From NCBI GenBank assembly GCA_002683825.1, contig NYUD01000073.1:62001-126000 (forward strand): DNA of 64,000 bases, read 5' to 3'. Positions 1 through 8,726 of the stretch are shown piece by piece. This DNA is from Planctomycetota bacterium. GTDB taxonomy: Bacteria > Planctomycetota > UBA1135 > GCA-002686595. Positions within the stretch are counted from its first letter, which is position 1. Each line of letters starts with the position of its first letter. Position numbers and translations under genes: made by a program. The notes under the pieces are model-generated. The model was not told where the DNA came from and ran no database searches. It worked only from the letters and a program-made list of their open reading frames with translations.

Positions 1-137
1 GGTCACAGGACATGAGGTTCCGGGCCCACCCCCGTGGACGGATTCGGCCTTCCCGGGTTCTCCGCGACCGCCGCCACTGGATCCGCAGGCCTGGCGAACT
101 AAGATCTCCACCTGCGGGGCCGGGGCCCCTCCGCTGC

Positions 138-1241
138 ATGGTCTTCATACCTCCTGATCCCACGCGCTTCGCCGAGGCCGTCTCTTCCTGGCTGTCCGCG
201 GGGGGGGCCGAGGACGATGTGGTGGTCTCCTGTCGTGTTCGCCTGGCTCGCAACATCGAGGGTTTCCCCTTCGTCTCCTGTCTGGAGCCCGGACGGGCGC
301 AGGAAATATCTGCGACCCTCAGGGATCTCATGGTCCGCCAGAAGCTCGCCGGCGAGACGATCTGGATCGACATGGAGGAGGCCTCCCCGCTTCTGCGGCT
401 CTTGCTCCGCGAGCGCCACCTGGTGAGCCGTGACCTGGCTCCCACCGATCCACGCCTGGCCAAGCGTCCCGGACGGGCGGTGGCCTTCGGGGCGGACGAG
501 ACCCTGTCGGTCATGGTCAACGAGGAGGACCATGTCCGGCTACAGAGCTTCACAGCAGGGTTCGCACTGCGCGAGGCCTGGGCGAGTGCCCACCAGCTCG
601 ATCTGATTCTCGAAGGACAGGTCGGTTTTTCCCATTCCCAGGAGTTCGGCTATCTCACCGGCTGTCCCACCAATGTCGGAACCGGTTTGCGGGCCTCGGT
701 CATGATGCACCTGCCCGGGCTCGGCCTGGTGCGTGCCGAACTGGAGAAGGTGTTCAACGCGGCCCAGCGCACCGGATTGGCCGTGCGCGGCATGTACGGC
801 GAAGGCAGCCAGGCGGCGGGGGACTTCTATCAGTTCTCCAATCAGGTCACTCTGGGTTGTACCGAGGAGGACCTTCTTGAAGAACTCGAGAGCCTCGTAC
901 CCAGCATCGTCGATTATGAACGCCGCGTGCGGAAGGTCTTGCTCGAGGAGCAGGGGGCCGCATTGGAGGATCGCGTCCGTCGCTCCTTCGGCATGCTGCG
1001 GACGGCTCGCTCGTTACCGACCCAGGTGGCGTTGATTCACCTTTCCAACGTGCGCCTCGGCTCCTGTATGGGGATTCTGGAGAGCATCAAACCCCGGGAG
1101 TTGAATCGCATGACCGTTCAGATCCAGAAGGGCCACGTCAACGCCCTGGGCAGCGCTACACCGGAGCAGCTGGCCGAAGCCACCGAGCGCGACCGAATGC
1201 GCGCGACGCTTTTGCGCAAGCGTTTCGGAGAGTTCGCCTGA
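138..1241 (+). CDS. mcsB: Protein-arginine kinase McsB
   Basis: The 367-residue product matches the family length. It carries the phosphagen-kinase-fold signatures in order: SCRVRLARN near the N terminus, the NEEDH glutamate/histidine motif, CPTNVGTGLRASVMMHLP, and RGMYGEGSQA with SNQVTLG. McsB phosphorylates protein arginines, which in Bacillota marks proteins for ClpCP degradation. The C terminus keeps RDRMRA (about residues 351-356), which fits the RDXXRA motif that binds phosphoarginine allosterically, so autoregulation is probably retained. The ATG at 138 is preferred because an in-frame start at 12 would add 42 Arg/Pro-rich residues unlike any McsB. The usual partner McsA is not visible; it could lie to the left of the window. 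Confidence 0.95.
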   Translation: MVFIPPDPTRFAEAVSSWLSAGGAEDDVVVSCRVRLARNIEGFPFVSCLEPGRAQEISATLRDLMVRQKLAGETIWIDMEEASPLLRLLLRERHLVSRDLAPTDPRLAKRPGRAVAFGADETLSVMVNEEDHVRLQSFTAGFALREAWASAHQLDLILEGQVGFSHSQEFGYLTGCPTNVGTGLRASVMMHLPGLGLVRAELEKVFNAAQRTGLAVRGMYGEGSQAAGDFYQFSNQVTLGCTEEDLLEELESLVPSIVDYERRVRKVLLEEQGAALEDRVRRSFGMLRTARSLPTQVALIHLSNVRLGSCMGILESIKPRELNRMTVQIQKGHVNALGSATPEQLAEATERDRMRATLLRKRFGEFA

Positions 1242-1251
1242 GTCGACGCGA

Positions 1252-1692
1252 CTACAGCTGTTTGCTCTCGCCCTGGATGTAGGCCGTCAGGGCCTGAACC
1301 TCCTGCCGCTTGGCAGCGAGGTGTTCGCGCAGGAGGTCCCGCAGGCTCAGAATGCCCAAAACCTTGCCGTCCCCGACCACCGGAAGGTGGCGAATGTGAC
1401 GTGACTGCATCTGTTTCGCGACATCGTTGACCCGTGCTTCGGGTCCGGCGATGAGGAGGTCCTCGCTCATCACATCGGCGAGGCGGACTTTCTCGGGATC
1501 GACTCCCGGTACAACGACGCGCGACATCAGATCCCGCTCGGTGAAAATGCCGAGCGGTGTACCACCTTCGTCGACCACCAGGACGCAGCCGACACGGGCC
1601 CGGTGCATCTCCTGGGCGGCTGCGAGGACGCTCTTCTCACCGGTCATGGAAAGCAACGAACGTTTGGTCAGGAGTGATCGAATCGACTTCAT
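1252..1692 (-). CDS. Tandem CBS-domain protein
   Basis: This 146-residue soluble protein is almost entirely two CBS motifs. The first contains GCVLVVDEGG and GIFTERDLMSRV, the second RHLPVVGDGKVLGILSLRDL. A short charged tail follows. Stand-alone CBS pairs usually bind adenine nucleotides and act as energy sensors or regulators of partner proteins. It converges on mcsB with a gap of only ten bases, so there is no room for a separate terminator. No fused enzyme or transporter domain indicates its target. Confidence 0.9.
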   Translation of the reverse strand: MKSIRSLLTKRSLLSMTGEKSVLAAAQEMHRARVGCVLVVDEGGTPLGIFTERDLMSRVVVPGVDPEKVRLADVMSEDLLIAGPEARVNDVAKQMQSRHIRHLPVVGDGKVLGILSLRDLLREHLAAKRQEVQALTAYIQGESKQL

Positions 1693-1833
1693 AGAGAACG
1701 GGTAAACTCAGAGCCCACACCCATTTTAGCCCCCCGAGGCGACTTGGGGAGCGGATCCACCTGGATCCGCCGCCGGGGGGAAAGTCTTTCCTTCGAGACG
1801 GAACGAAGACGGGCATGGCGCCCGGAGACACCC

Positions 1834-2457
1834 TCAGGGGTGGAGCGCTTTTTCCCGCGTCAGGAGCTCACGAACGGCCGCCACCAGGTTTTCTTCCATC
1901 AGGTCGGGTTCGATCCGGAAGGTCCCGTCCTTTACCGCCTGACCGCTGCGCACGCCGATCTGGCTGCAGCCGGCTCGCCAACCCGCCACGAGCTCGAGAG
2001 TGCTGTCGCCGATGACCCAGCTCGCTTGAAGATCCACCCCATCGTTGTGGGCGGCGTGATAGAAGGCGCCCGTGTTCGGAAGCAGGTACACCGAATCGAG
2101 GCGGTGCCCGTCGATGCCTTCGGGGCTCTTCACGCTGGCGTAGTTCTTGCGGATGGGGATTCCCGCTTTCGAGAGCTGACCCATGAAAGCCTCCTCGATC
2201 TCTTTCCACCTTTCCTGGCTGACATCTCCCTCGATGACGGAGGTCTCGTTGCCCAGGAGGTAGAGGTACCACCCGGCTCGATTGGCCAGAAAGAGAGTCT
2301 GGAGTGCGTCGGGAAAGAAGCGCACGTCGGAGGGGGAGCGGGCGAGGCCTCCTTCAGGCACTTCGAGCAGGGTTCCCCAGCGATCGATGAATATCGCACG
2401 GGGGGCATGAAGCGTTCCTTCGAGAGGAGCGTAGGGGGACGAGTAGGAGTCAAACAT
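1834..2457 (-). CDS. HAD-fold protein with degraded catalytic motifs (GmhB-like)
   Basis: The 207-residue product has the layout of histidinol-phosphate / D,D-heptose-bisphosphate phosphatases of the HAD superfamily. The nucleophile loop reads FIDRWGTL: D25 is present, but the acid/base Asp expected two residues later is Trp27. Motif II, normally ending in Thr or Ser, reads LLGN. Motif IV reads GDSTLE, with Asp151 kept and Glu in place of the last acidic Asp. These changes argue against ordinary phosphatase activity; the protein may be a pseudoenzyme or use altered chemistry. It is divergent from a glycosyltransferase gene, which fits a surface-sugar context, but a function cannot be assigned. 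Confidence 0.75.
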   Translation of the reverse strand: MFDSYSSPYAPLEGTLHAPRAIFIDRWGTLLEVPEGGLARSPSDVRFFPDALQTLFLANRAGWYLYLLGNETSVIEGDVSQERWKEIEEAFMGQLSKAGIPIRKNYASVKSPEGIDGHRLDSVYLLPNTGAFYHAAHNDGVDLQASWVIGDSTLELVAGWRAGCSQIGVRSGQAVKDGTFRIEPDLMEENLVAAVRELLTREKALHP

Positions 2458-2525
2458 GGGGTGTCGTGCAGGTCTACGGTGATTGTCGACACATGACCGC
2501 TAGGCTTGAGTGGGTGGTGAAGATT

Positions 2526-2561
2526 CGGAAAAAAGACATCTACCGAGGTCTGTTTTTTCCG
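2526..2561. promoter_or_regulatory. AT-rich inverted repeat in a divergent intergenic region
   Basis: Between the divergent HAD and glycosyltransferase genes, CGGAAAAAAGAC (2526-2537) is mirrored by GTC (2548-2550), two unpaired bases and TTTTTTCCG (2553-2561). The loop is ten bases. The position, upstream of both genes, suits an operator or a processed leader better than a terminator. The surrounding 231-base spacer is also noticeably AT-richer than the flanking genes. Confidence 0.4.
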
Positions 2562-2688
2562 TGCGATAATTGCCAGGAGGAAGAAGTCTCGTCGGCCGAG
2601 GGAAGAAAGGATCCCATCGACGCCGATAGAAGCCTGGACCTCCGCCGTTGCGAACAGGAGCATCAGCGCTTACCCAGAAGAACCCGCC

Positions 2689-3870
2689 GTGTCCGAATCC
2701 CCTCGCGTCGCCCTGCTCCTCGATCCCTTGACCCTGTCGTTGGACCCCTCGTTCAACCTGCGGGTGAAGTGGGGCAACCATGCACCCGCCCTCGCCCAGG
2801 AACTTCTGGGCCGCGGGTACACGGTTCGTGGATTCGGTGCGCTTCCGGGGCTCATTCCTCGCTCCAGCGAGGTGAAATTCGAGGGCAGGCGCGCGTCTGC
2901 CTGGTGGGGCAAGCTGCGCACCTATGCTCCGGACATCCTGGTGGCCTACGACGCGCTCTCCGGGGCCGCTTTCCGTGGCGCTCGCATGGCGCGCAAGTTG
3001 GACGCTACGCTGGTCCTCGTCGAGGGGGCCCTTCCCGGAGGCGGCACCTGGGTCGAGCGGGTGCTGGCACGCATGGGAGAAAAATTCTTCGGCCCCTACG
3101 TACGTCATACGGCCCGGGCCGTGGTCGCCTTCGACGAGGTCGCGCGCAGGCAGGCCCTGACCGAGGGCTTCGCCCCGGAGATCGTCCGGGTCGTTCCCCA
3201 CGGTGTCGACACCCAGACCTTCCGCCCGGGCCTCACCTCGCCCCTGGTCGCGCGTCAACGGATTCGAGGCCGGATCCTGCTCCATGTCGGACGCCTGAGT
3301 AAGGGCTGTGGGGTCGAGGACCTGATCTCCGCTTTCGGGCGGACCCTGGCCCAGCGCAGTGACTGGAACCTGGTTCTCTGCGGTGAGGGGCCCGGACAGC
3401 CGGAGATGCGGGCCATGGCCGATCGCCTCGGCATCTCCGCCCGCGTCCACTGGATGGACTTTCCACGGCGTGAAGAGCTGCCCGGTTTGATCGGGGCCAG
3501 CTCGATCTTCGCCACGCCTGCCCGCGACGATCTCGTCCTCGGTCGTCAGATCTCGCGGGCGATGGCCTGCGGCCTCCCGGTCCTCGTCTCGGATCTGCCC
3601 CGGCTACGGGGTCTCGTCATCCACGAACAAACCGGCCTGCTCGTCGAGCCGGGCAACGTCGAGGCCTGGACGGAGGCCATCCGGCGCGTCGCGTCCTCAC
3701 CCGTGGCACGGGATCGCTGGGCGATGAACGGTCGCAAGAAGGCCGAGACCGAGCTTTCCTGGCAGGCGGTTGCGGATGGCTTCGAGGCGGTCTTTGCCGA
3801 GGCGTGCGGCCACGCCCTTTCCGGGTCCGGGGAAACGCAGATGGAACAGGGTCGCCCGACAGAAGCCTAG
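2689..3870 (+). CDS. Family 4 (GT-B) glycosyltransferase
   Basis: A 393-residue protein with a GT-B two-domain layout: an N-terminal acceptor domain, then VVPHGVDTQTFRPG at the domain junction and a GT4 donor domain containing LLHVGRLSKGCGVEDLI, LVLCGEGPG and AMACGLPVLVSD. It would transfer a nucleotide-activated sugar to a surface or secreted glycan; donor and acceptor cannot be read from sequence. The EX7E donor-site motif is weak: the segment before AMACG reads RDDLVLGRQISR, with Asp and Arg where Glu residues are usual. The start is a GTG. An 11-bp hairpin follows the gene. Confidence 0.85.
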   Translation: MSESPRVALLLDPLTLSLDPSFNLRVKWGNHAPALAQELLGRGYTVRGFGALPGLIPRSSEVKFEGRRASAWWGKLRTYAPDILVAYDALSGAAFRGARMARKLDATLVLVEGALPGGGTWVERVLARMGEKFFGPYVRHTARAVVAFDEVARRQALTEGFAPEIVRVVPHGVDTQTFRPGLTSPLVARQRIRGRILLHVGRLSKGCGVEDLISAFGRTLAQRSDWNLVLCGEGPGQPEMRAMADRLGISARVHWMDFPRREELPGLIGASSIFATPARDDLVLGRQISRAMACGLPVLVSDLPRLRGLVIHEQTGLLVEPGNVEAWTEAIRRVASSPVARDRWAMNGRKKAETELSWQAVADGFEAVFAEACGHALSGSGETQMEQGRPTEA

Positions 3871-3900
3871 CTCGAAGCCGGGTCCCGACCGGAACACCAC

Positions 3901-3925
3901 GGCTCGAACCCCTCGGGTTCGAGCC
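3901..3925. terminator. Perfect 11-bp hairpin between convergent genes
   Basis: GGCTCGAACCC (3901-3911) and GGGTTCGAGCC (3915-3925) pair perfectly around a three-base loop. The hairpin lies in the short spacer where the glycosyltransferase and STAS genes converge, so it can serve both. No U-tract follows on either strand. Confidence 0.6.
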
Positions 3926-3977
3926 TCGCCTTCGCCGGACCGAGCCTCGCCTCGTTTGCCGGCTTTCCCGCGAGAGA

Positions 3978-4802
3978 CTAGTCGCCCGTGGCCTGGCGTA
4001 GCTCCTTCTTGAGGAAGGCCATGTCCGCTGCGTATTGCTGAACGGCGGTGCGTGTCTCGGGCTCGATTTCACTGAAGGTTGCGGCCAGCTTGACGCCGTC
4101 GGGGCGTTCCTCGACCTCGCTGATCGTGACGACGGCCTCGCAGTGTCCTTTCTGCAAGAGCGGCAGGCGGAACTTGACGTTCAGGTCCGTCCCCAGCGAG
4201 AGCAACTGCCCCATTTCGAAGGAGGTCAGGCCGGTGTTGCCGCCGTTCCAGGTGAAGCGTAGGCCGTCGGCGTCCAGGGCCGACATGCGGCCGACGCCGC
4301 GCCACTTCGAGCCGAAGGCGTGGCCGTGGACCGGATTGGTCGGTGCCTTGGACTTGCTGGCCTGCACGAAGTGCTCGATCCGCTCGGGGTCAGAGGGCGA
4401 AAAGAGGATGGTCGTGTCGTCATCCAGCTCGTCATTGCCCTCCGGTGCGGAAGTCTTGACGACGCCCTCGAGCAATGCGGTGCCTGCAGCCTCGTCGGTG
4501 TCGAAGATGGTGACGACCCGACCGAGGCCCACCTTTTCCATGATGTCGCGGCAGAAGTTCGACGGCCTGGAGATCACCAGTTTGCCGCCCTTGCCGGAGA
4601 GGTTGCGCGAAGCCTTGATGATGGCTCCGAGAGCGGTCGAGTTGATGAACTTGACGAGCCGTAGGTTGAGCGCGATGCGGCTGACCCCTGCCTTCTCGAG
4701 TCCTTCTATCTCCTCTTGCAGGAGTCCGCAGTAGAACGTGTCGAACTCTCCCCTGAGGTGCAGGATCGTGAAATCCTCGCGCGGCTCAGCCGTGATTTGC
4801 AT
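3978..4802 (-). CDS. STAS (anti-sigma antagonist-like) plus PilZ-like protein
   Basis: The 274-residue product begins with a STAS domain (about 1-105). KFINSTALGAI places Ser55 at the site that is phosphorylated in SpoIIAA/RsbV proteins. An acidic linker follows, then a C-terminal domain (about 165-274) resembling PilZ: RGVGR fits RxxxR, and beta-rich segments such as DADGLRF follow. PilZ domains bind cyclic di-GMP, though the DxSxxG part is poor here. The ATG at 4802 is chosen because AGGAG lies ten bases upstream; the frame open further upstream encodes basic, unstructured residues. The divergent neighbour is a SpoIIE-type phosphatase, so this is probably its dephosphorylation substrate. 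Confidence 0.85.
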   Translation of the reverse strand: MQITAEPREDFTILHLRGEFDTFYCGLLQEEIEGLEKAGVSRIALNLRLVKFINSTALGAIIKASRNLSGKGGKLVISRPSNFCRDIMEKVGLGRVVTIFDTDEAAGTALLEGVVKTSAPEGNDELDDDTTILFSPSDPERIEHFVQASKSKAPTNPVHGHAFGSKWRGVGRMSALDADGLRFTWNGGNTGLTSFEMGQLLSLGTDLNVKFRLPLLQKGHCEAVVTISEVEERPDGVKLAATFSEIEPETRTAVQQYAADMAFLKKELRQATGD

Positions 4803-4945
4803 GTCTCCAGATCTCCTGAGAATCGAGCGCGGCCCTCCGCGTCGGAGGTAAACGATCCACCCTGTCCGGTGCCGAAACGCACCGAGCGGATGATGCGCCC
4901 CTCGAGGGCCCCTAGGCAAGGAATTTCTAAGGTGGCCCGCTCGGA

Positions 4946-6379
4946 ATGGCGGCTACACTCTGGCGGAACATGTTCTTCCGACGGAAGAAGAGAAAAGAAG
5001 CTGCCGTAGAGCCCAGGACTTCGGGCGAGGAATCCGGCGAGCAGGGAGCGACGGCGGGGCCCGCCTCGACCCAGTTCCTCACCGGAGAGACCAACACCGA
5101 CGGCCGGACCGTGCAGGTCCTGCTCGAGGCCATCGCGCGCGTGTCCGGCTCCAAGGACCTGAATTCTCTCCTGACGGACATCGTCGATCGGTCGATCGAA
5201 ATCACCGGCGCCGAGCGGGGACTCCTGTTGCTGGGGGGTGAGGACGGGGCGGCCATGGAAGTCCACGTCGCCCGCAGGAGCGGAAGGAAACCCGTGGCGG
5301 GTGAAGTCCGCTTCTCGACCTCGGTGGCCGGCAAGGTCTTGAGCGAACTCCAGCCGATTCGGGCGACCGTCCACTCCGAGTCGGAAGCGCTCGAGCTGGG
5401 GCGTTCGGTCTTCGATCTGAAGCTCCGGGCGGTCATGTGTGTGCCCCTGTCCTCCGCGGAAGGTGAATCCTCCAGGCCGCCTAGCGGAGTTTTGTACGTG
5501 GATTCGCGGGCGGCCACGAGGCAGTTTCAACAGCGCGACCTGGCGCTCTTCGCAGCCCTCGCCCAGCACATTTCGATCGCCATGGAGAACGCGCGGCTGC
5601 ATATCGACTCGATCGAAAAGCTGCGGCTCGAACAGTCCCTGGAGCTTGCCAGCGCCATCCAGCGGGACCTCATGCCCGAGATCCCGACCGACATCGACGG
5701 GTGGGAAGTGCACGGCTGGTACGGTCCAGCGGAAGGAACCGCGGGGGACTTCTACGACTTCATTCGACAACCCTCCGGGCGCCTGGCGATCGTCGTCGGG
5801 GACGTGACCGGGCACGGGATCGGACCGGCCCTGATCACGGCCACGGCCCAGGCCAGCTTGCGCGCCTACATGCGCATGCTCGACGACCTGGGCAAGGTGG
5901 TCTCGCTCCTGAACCAGGACCTTTGCGAGCGGGTGGAGGACGGCCGCTTCCTGACGATTTTTCTGGCCATGCTGTCGCCGGACGGGACCGTCAACGGATT
6001 GAACGGTGGGCACTCGCTGCCGTTCATCTATCGCAAGGCCACCGGAGAGATCGAAACGATCGGCATCGGCGGACCGGCGCTCGGGATGATCCCCGAGGAA
6101 AACTACACGACCGCCGAACCCTTCTCGACTTCGGAGGGGGACGTACTGGTGATCTACACCGACGGCCTGACCGAAGCGCGGCCTGCGGACCAGCCCGAAA
6201 ACCTTTTCGGCGAGGAGGGCTTGAAAAAGGTTCTCGTCGAGACCGGTGCCGCGGGCGTGGATGCCAAGACGATCTGCATCCAGCTGGTCGAATCCGCCAT
6301 GCAGCTTTCGGGGGGGATTCGCGAGGATGACATCACGGTCGTCGTCGCTCGGCGACGCGCGCAAGGTGCCTCCGCGTGA
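4946..6379 (+). CDS. GAF-SpoIIE (PP2C-type) serine phosphatase
   Basis: A 477-residue soluble protein. A basic N terminus is followed by a GAF domain (about 55-215), a short helical connector, and a SpoIIE/RsbU PP2C domain with GDFYDF, GDVTGHGIGPAL, NGGHSLPF, YTDGLTEA and REDDITVVV. The metal-binding Asp residues (GD, GD, TDG, DD) are all present, so it should be active. RsbU-like phosphatases dephosphorylate STAS antagonists in partner-switching pathways, and a STAS protein is encoded divergently. No RsbW-type kinase is visible. It overlaps the next gene by GTGA, as the first of four coupled genes. An alternative start is the ATG at 4970. Confidence 0.92.
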   Translation: MAATLWRNMFFRRKKRKEAAVEPRTSGEESGEQGATAGPASTQFLTGETNTDGRTVQVLLEAIARVSGSKDLNSLLTDIVDRSIEITGAERGLLLLGGEDGAAMEVHVARRSGRKPVAGEVRFSTSVAGKVLSELQPIRATVHSESEALELGRSVFDLKLRAVMCVPLSSAEGESSRPPSGVLYVDSRAATRQFQQRDLALFAALAQHISIAMENARLHIDSIEKLRLEQSLELASAIQRDLMPEIPTDIDGWEVHGWYGPAEGTAGDFYDFIRQPSGRLAIVVGDVTGHGIGPALITATAQASLRAYMRMLDDLGKVVSLLNQDLCERVEDGRFLTIFLAMLSPDGTVNGLNGGHSLPFIYRKATGEIETIGIGGPALGMIPEENYTTAEPFSTSEGDVLVIYTDGLTEARPADQPENLFGEEGLKKVLVETGAAGVDAKTICIQLVESAMQLSGGIREDDITVVVARRRAQGASA

Positions 6380-7806
6380 GTTCGGGCCGTCACGGTTCGG
6401 ACCTGCTGATTCGAAACGCGCGCGCCTTCGCAGGTACGTCAGCGGGGTCCGAGATTTCCGTCCTGGTGCGGGACGGGAAGATCGAGAGGATCGCACCGGA
6501 GATCGAGGCCGAATCCGTCTCCGGCGACGTACCGCGCATCGACGCCGGCGGGCGGACCGTGATTTCGGGGTTGGTCGACGTGCACGTGCACTTTCGCGAT
6601 CCCGGCCTGGCCCACAAGGAGGGCTGGGAGCGGGGCTCAGCCGGGGCCCTGCACGGCGGGGTGACCTCCGTTGTCGAGGTCCAGAACAACCCGCCGCTCT
6701 CGGTCTCGTTGGAGGCCTTGAACGAGCGCATCGAGCACGTACGTGCCCGTTCTCGCGTCGATTTCGGGTGCCTTGCGAACCTGCTTCCCCGCTCCCTCGA
6801 CGAGCTGGCCTCGATGGCGCCCTACACACCGGCGTTCAAGCTCTTCCTCGGGGGCTCGACCGGGATGGGTGGGCTCGAGGATCGTCCGACCCTACGCATG
6901 CTGTTCGCCAAGGCCGCTGAAGCGGGTCGCATGGTGGTTGCGCACTGCGAGGACGAGGCGCTTCTGCGCGCAGGGAAGAACGCACACCCCGAGGCCACGG
7001 CGCTGCAACATCATCTCGTCCGCTCGGCCGAGGCTGAGGTGCGCTCGATCGAACAGGCCATCGAGCTTTGCGAGGAGACCGGTGCCGCGCTGCACGTCTT
7101 TCACATTTCGACCGCCGAGGGTGTCGAACGCGTGCGCCGGGCACGGCGCCTCGGTTTGTCGGTCTCTTCCAGTACGGCGCCCCACTATCTGCTTCTGTCG
7201 TGTGAGGACGCGGGCCGCCTCGGCAACCTCATGAAGGTGAACCCGTCGATCAAGACGCCTCGGGATGCGGAGGGGGTCCTGGCCGGCCTGGCGGACGGCA
7301 CGGTGGAGGCGATCGGCACCGACCACGCTCCCCACCCTCTGGAGGAGAAGACGCGGGACTACAAACACGCGCCCTCGGGCATGCCCTCGGTCGATCTGCT
7401 CTGGCCCTTGACGTTCGAGCTGGTGCGACGGGGACTCCTGGACCCGGACACGGCCCTCGTCAGTGTGACCTCGAGGGCGGCTGAATCCCTCGGTCTCGTG
7501 GGCAAGGGCCGTCTGCAGGCCGGGTTCGATGGAGACCTCGTTCTCTTCGATCCGAAAAGGACGCGCCGGGTCGTCGGGATGGATCTTCCCTCGCGCTCCA
7601 GGTGGTCCGCCTACGAGGGCATGGAGCTCTCCGGCTTCCCGGAACTCGTCGTCCGGCGTGGTGAGGTGGTCTTTCGCGACGGCGTGACCACGTGCGCTGC
7701 TGGGGGGATCCCCCTGACCCTGATGGCGGAGCTTCCGGGGCGTTCGAAAGATCTGCTCGAAGATCCCGGGAGACCGGGCGGCTCCGGGGGGGTATCGGCG
7801 GGGTGA
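6376..7806 (+). CDS. pyrC: Dihydroorotase (class I amidohydrolase)
   Basis: A 476-residue amidohydrolase-fold enzyme that should interconvert carbamoyl-aspartate and dihydroorotate in pyrimidine synthesis. Metal and catalytic residues are all visible: H70 and H72 in DVHVHFRDPG, the carboxylated Lys155 in PAFKLFLGG, H190 in AHCED, H243 in FHISTAEGV and D316 in GTDHAPH. The start is a GTG overlapping the phosphatase stop (GTGA). No other pyrimidine gene is adjacent. The C-terminal tail beyond the usual end is Gly/Pro-rich. Other hydantoinase-like substrates cannot be excluded, but the motif set is typical of PyrC. Confidence 0.9.
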   Translation: MSSGRHGSDLLIRNARAFAGTSAGSEISVLVRDGKIERIAPEIEAESVSGDVPRIDAGGRTVISGLVDVHVHFRDPGLAHKEGWERGSAGALHGGVTSVVEVQNNPPLSVSLEALNERIEHVRARSRVDFGCLANLLPRSLDELASMAPYTPAFKLFLGGSTGMGGLEDRPTLRMLFAKAAEAGRMVVAHCEDEALLRAGKNAHPEATALQHHLVRSAEAEVRSIEQAIELCEETGAALHVFHISTAEGVERVRRARRLGLSVSSSTAPHYLLLSCEDAGRLGNLMKVNPSIKTPRDAEGVLAGLADGTVEAIGTDHAPHPLEEKTRDYKHAPSGMPSVDLLWPLTFELVRRGLLDPDTALVSVTSRAAESLGLVGKGRLQAGFDGDLVLFDPKRTRRVVGMDLPSRSRWSAYEGMELSGFPELVVRRGEVVFRDGVTTCAAGGIPLTLMAELPGRSKDLLEDPGRPGGSGGVSAG

Positions 7807-8726
7807 ACACCCGCGCCAGCGCGCGCCTGCCCGCACCCCGCGTGCGCTTCGGACAGGACTTCCTCCCGCGTCTCGGTCAACTCCGCCGCGTCCTCCAGGG
7901 GGTCCGCGAGCGCCGGGAGGGTGACGGACGGGCACAGCTCTCCGGAGTGGGGGCGGAATTCCGCGGTTTTCGCCCCTATCGTCCGGGCGAAGATCTGCGC
8001 ATGCTCGACTGGTGCGTCCTGGCCCGGACGGGCCGGCCGTTCGTACGTGTCTCCCGGCGCGAGGCGAGCGAGGACTGGGCGGTTCTGGTCGACACGAGCG
8101 CCTCGATGGGGGTCGGCGGGCCCTTGTTGGAAGCCCGACCCGCGGCGGACCGCGAGGTGCGGGGCAAACTCCAGCTCGCGGCCGAGGTGGCGACGGGGGT
8201 CTGCGCTCTGGGCGTCGGCGAGGGCGCTGCGGTCGAGCTCGTTCTGTCTTCGGGTCCGACCGAGCGTCTTTGCGTGCGGCGGGCCCATGGCGTGAAGGAT
8301 TGGATGCGCCGTTTCGAGGCCACCGAAGCCGCGGGAGACGTGGGGCTTGCAAGGGCGGTGGCGGAGCCCGCGCGCGTGCGCAAGGCCGGTGCGGTGTTCC
8401 TCATCGGCGACTTTCTCGACATCGAAGCGCTCGATGTGCTGGGCTTTCAACGCCGGGGGCGCCAGCTGTTTTGTGTTCAGGTGCTCGCGCCCTTTGAAAT
8501 CCTGTCTCCGCAGGGCCTGGGTGATGGCGGCATCGAGTGGATCGACGCCGAGGGATCCCAACATCGGAAGGTAGGCCTCGATTCCAAGACGGGAGAGGCC
8601 TATGACCGGCTCATCTCCGCGCGCCTGGAGACCATGCGAGCGGTTTGTGCGCGGCACGGCATCGCCTACGGCGTGTGGTCCTCCGAGGTCGCCTTCGAAG
8701 ACGTGATCGGCGAGCTGTTCCGGTGA
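7803..8726 (+). CDS. DUF58 protein
   Basis: A 307-residue protein with the DUF58 hallmark GAEFRGFRPYRPGEDLRMLDW (the core PGEDLR..DW near residue 60) followed by a von Willebrand-like segment with LVDTSASM, which has the DxSxS metal-site pattern. DUF58 proteins normally sit in operons with a MoxR AAA ATPase and BatA/BatB proteins and are linked to metalloprotein maturation or envelope stress. Here a VWA gene follows directly, but no MoxR gene is adjacent. The start is the GTG at 7803, which overlaps the pyrC stop; an earlier in-frame ATG lies deep inside pyrC. Confidence 0.87.
   Translation: MNTRASARLPAPRVRFGQDFLPRLGQLRRVLQGVRERREGDGRAQLSGVGAEFRGFRPYRPGEDLRMLDWCVLARTGRPFVRVSRREASEDWAVLVDTSASMGVGGPLLEARPAADREVRGKLQLAAEVATGVCALGVGEGAAVELVLSSGPTERLCVRRAHGVKDWMRRFEATEAAGDVGLARAVAEPARVRKAGAVFLIGDFLDIEALDVLGFQRRGRQLFCVQVLAPFEILSPQGLGDGGIEWIDAEGSQHRKVGLDSKTGEAYDRLISARLETMRAVCARHGIAYGVWSSEVAFEDVIGELFR

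Noticed and set aside
1-137. Possible 3' end of an upstream gene such as mcsA
   Set aside because: No frame in this short stretch shows a recognisable McsA or UvrB/C-like ending.
4706-6829. Minus-strand frame of 707 codons
   Set aside because: Antisense to the GAF-SpoIIE and pyrC genes with low-complexity Arg/Pro/Gly composition and no motifs.
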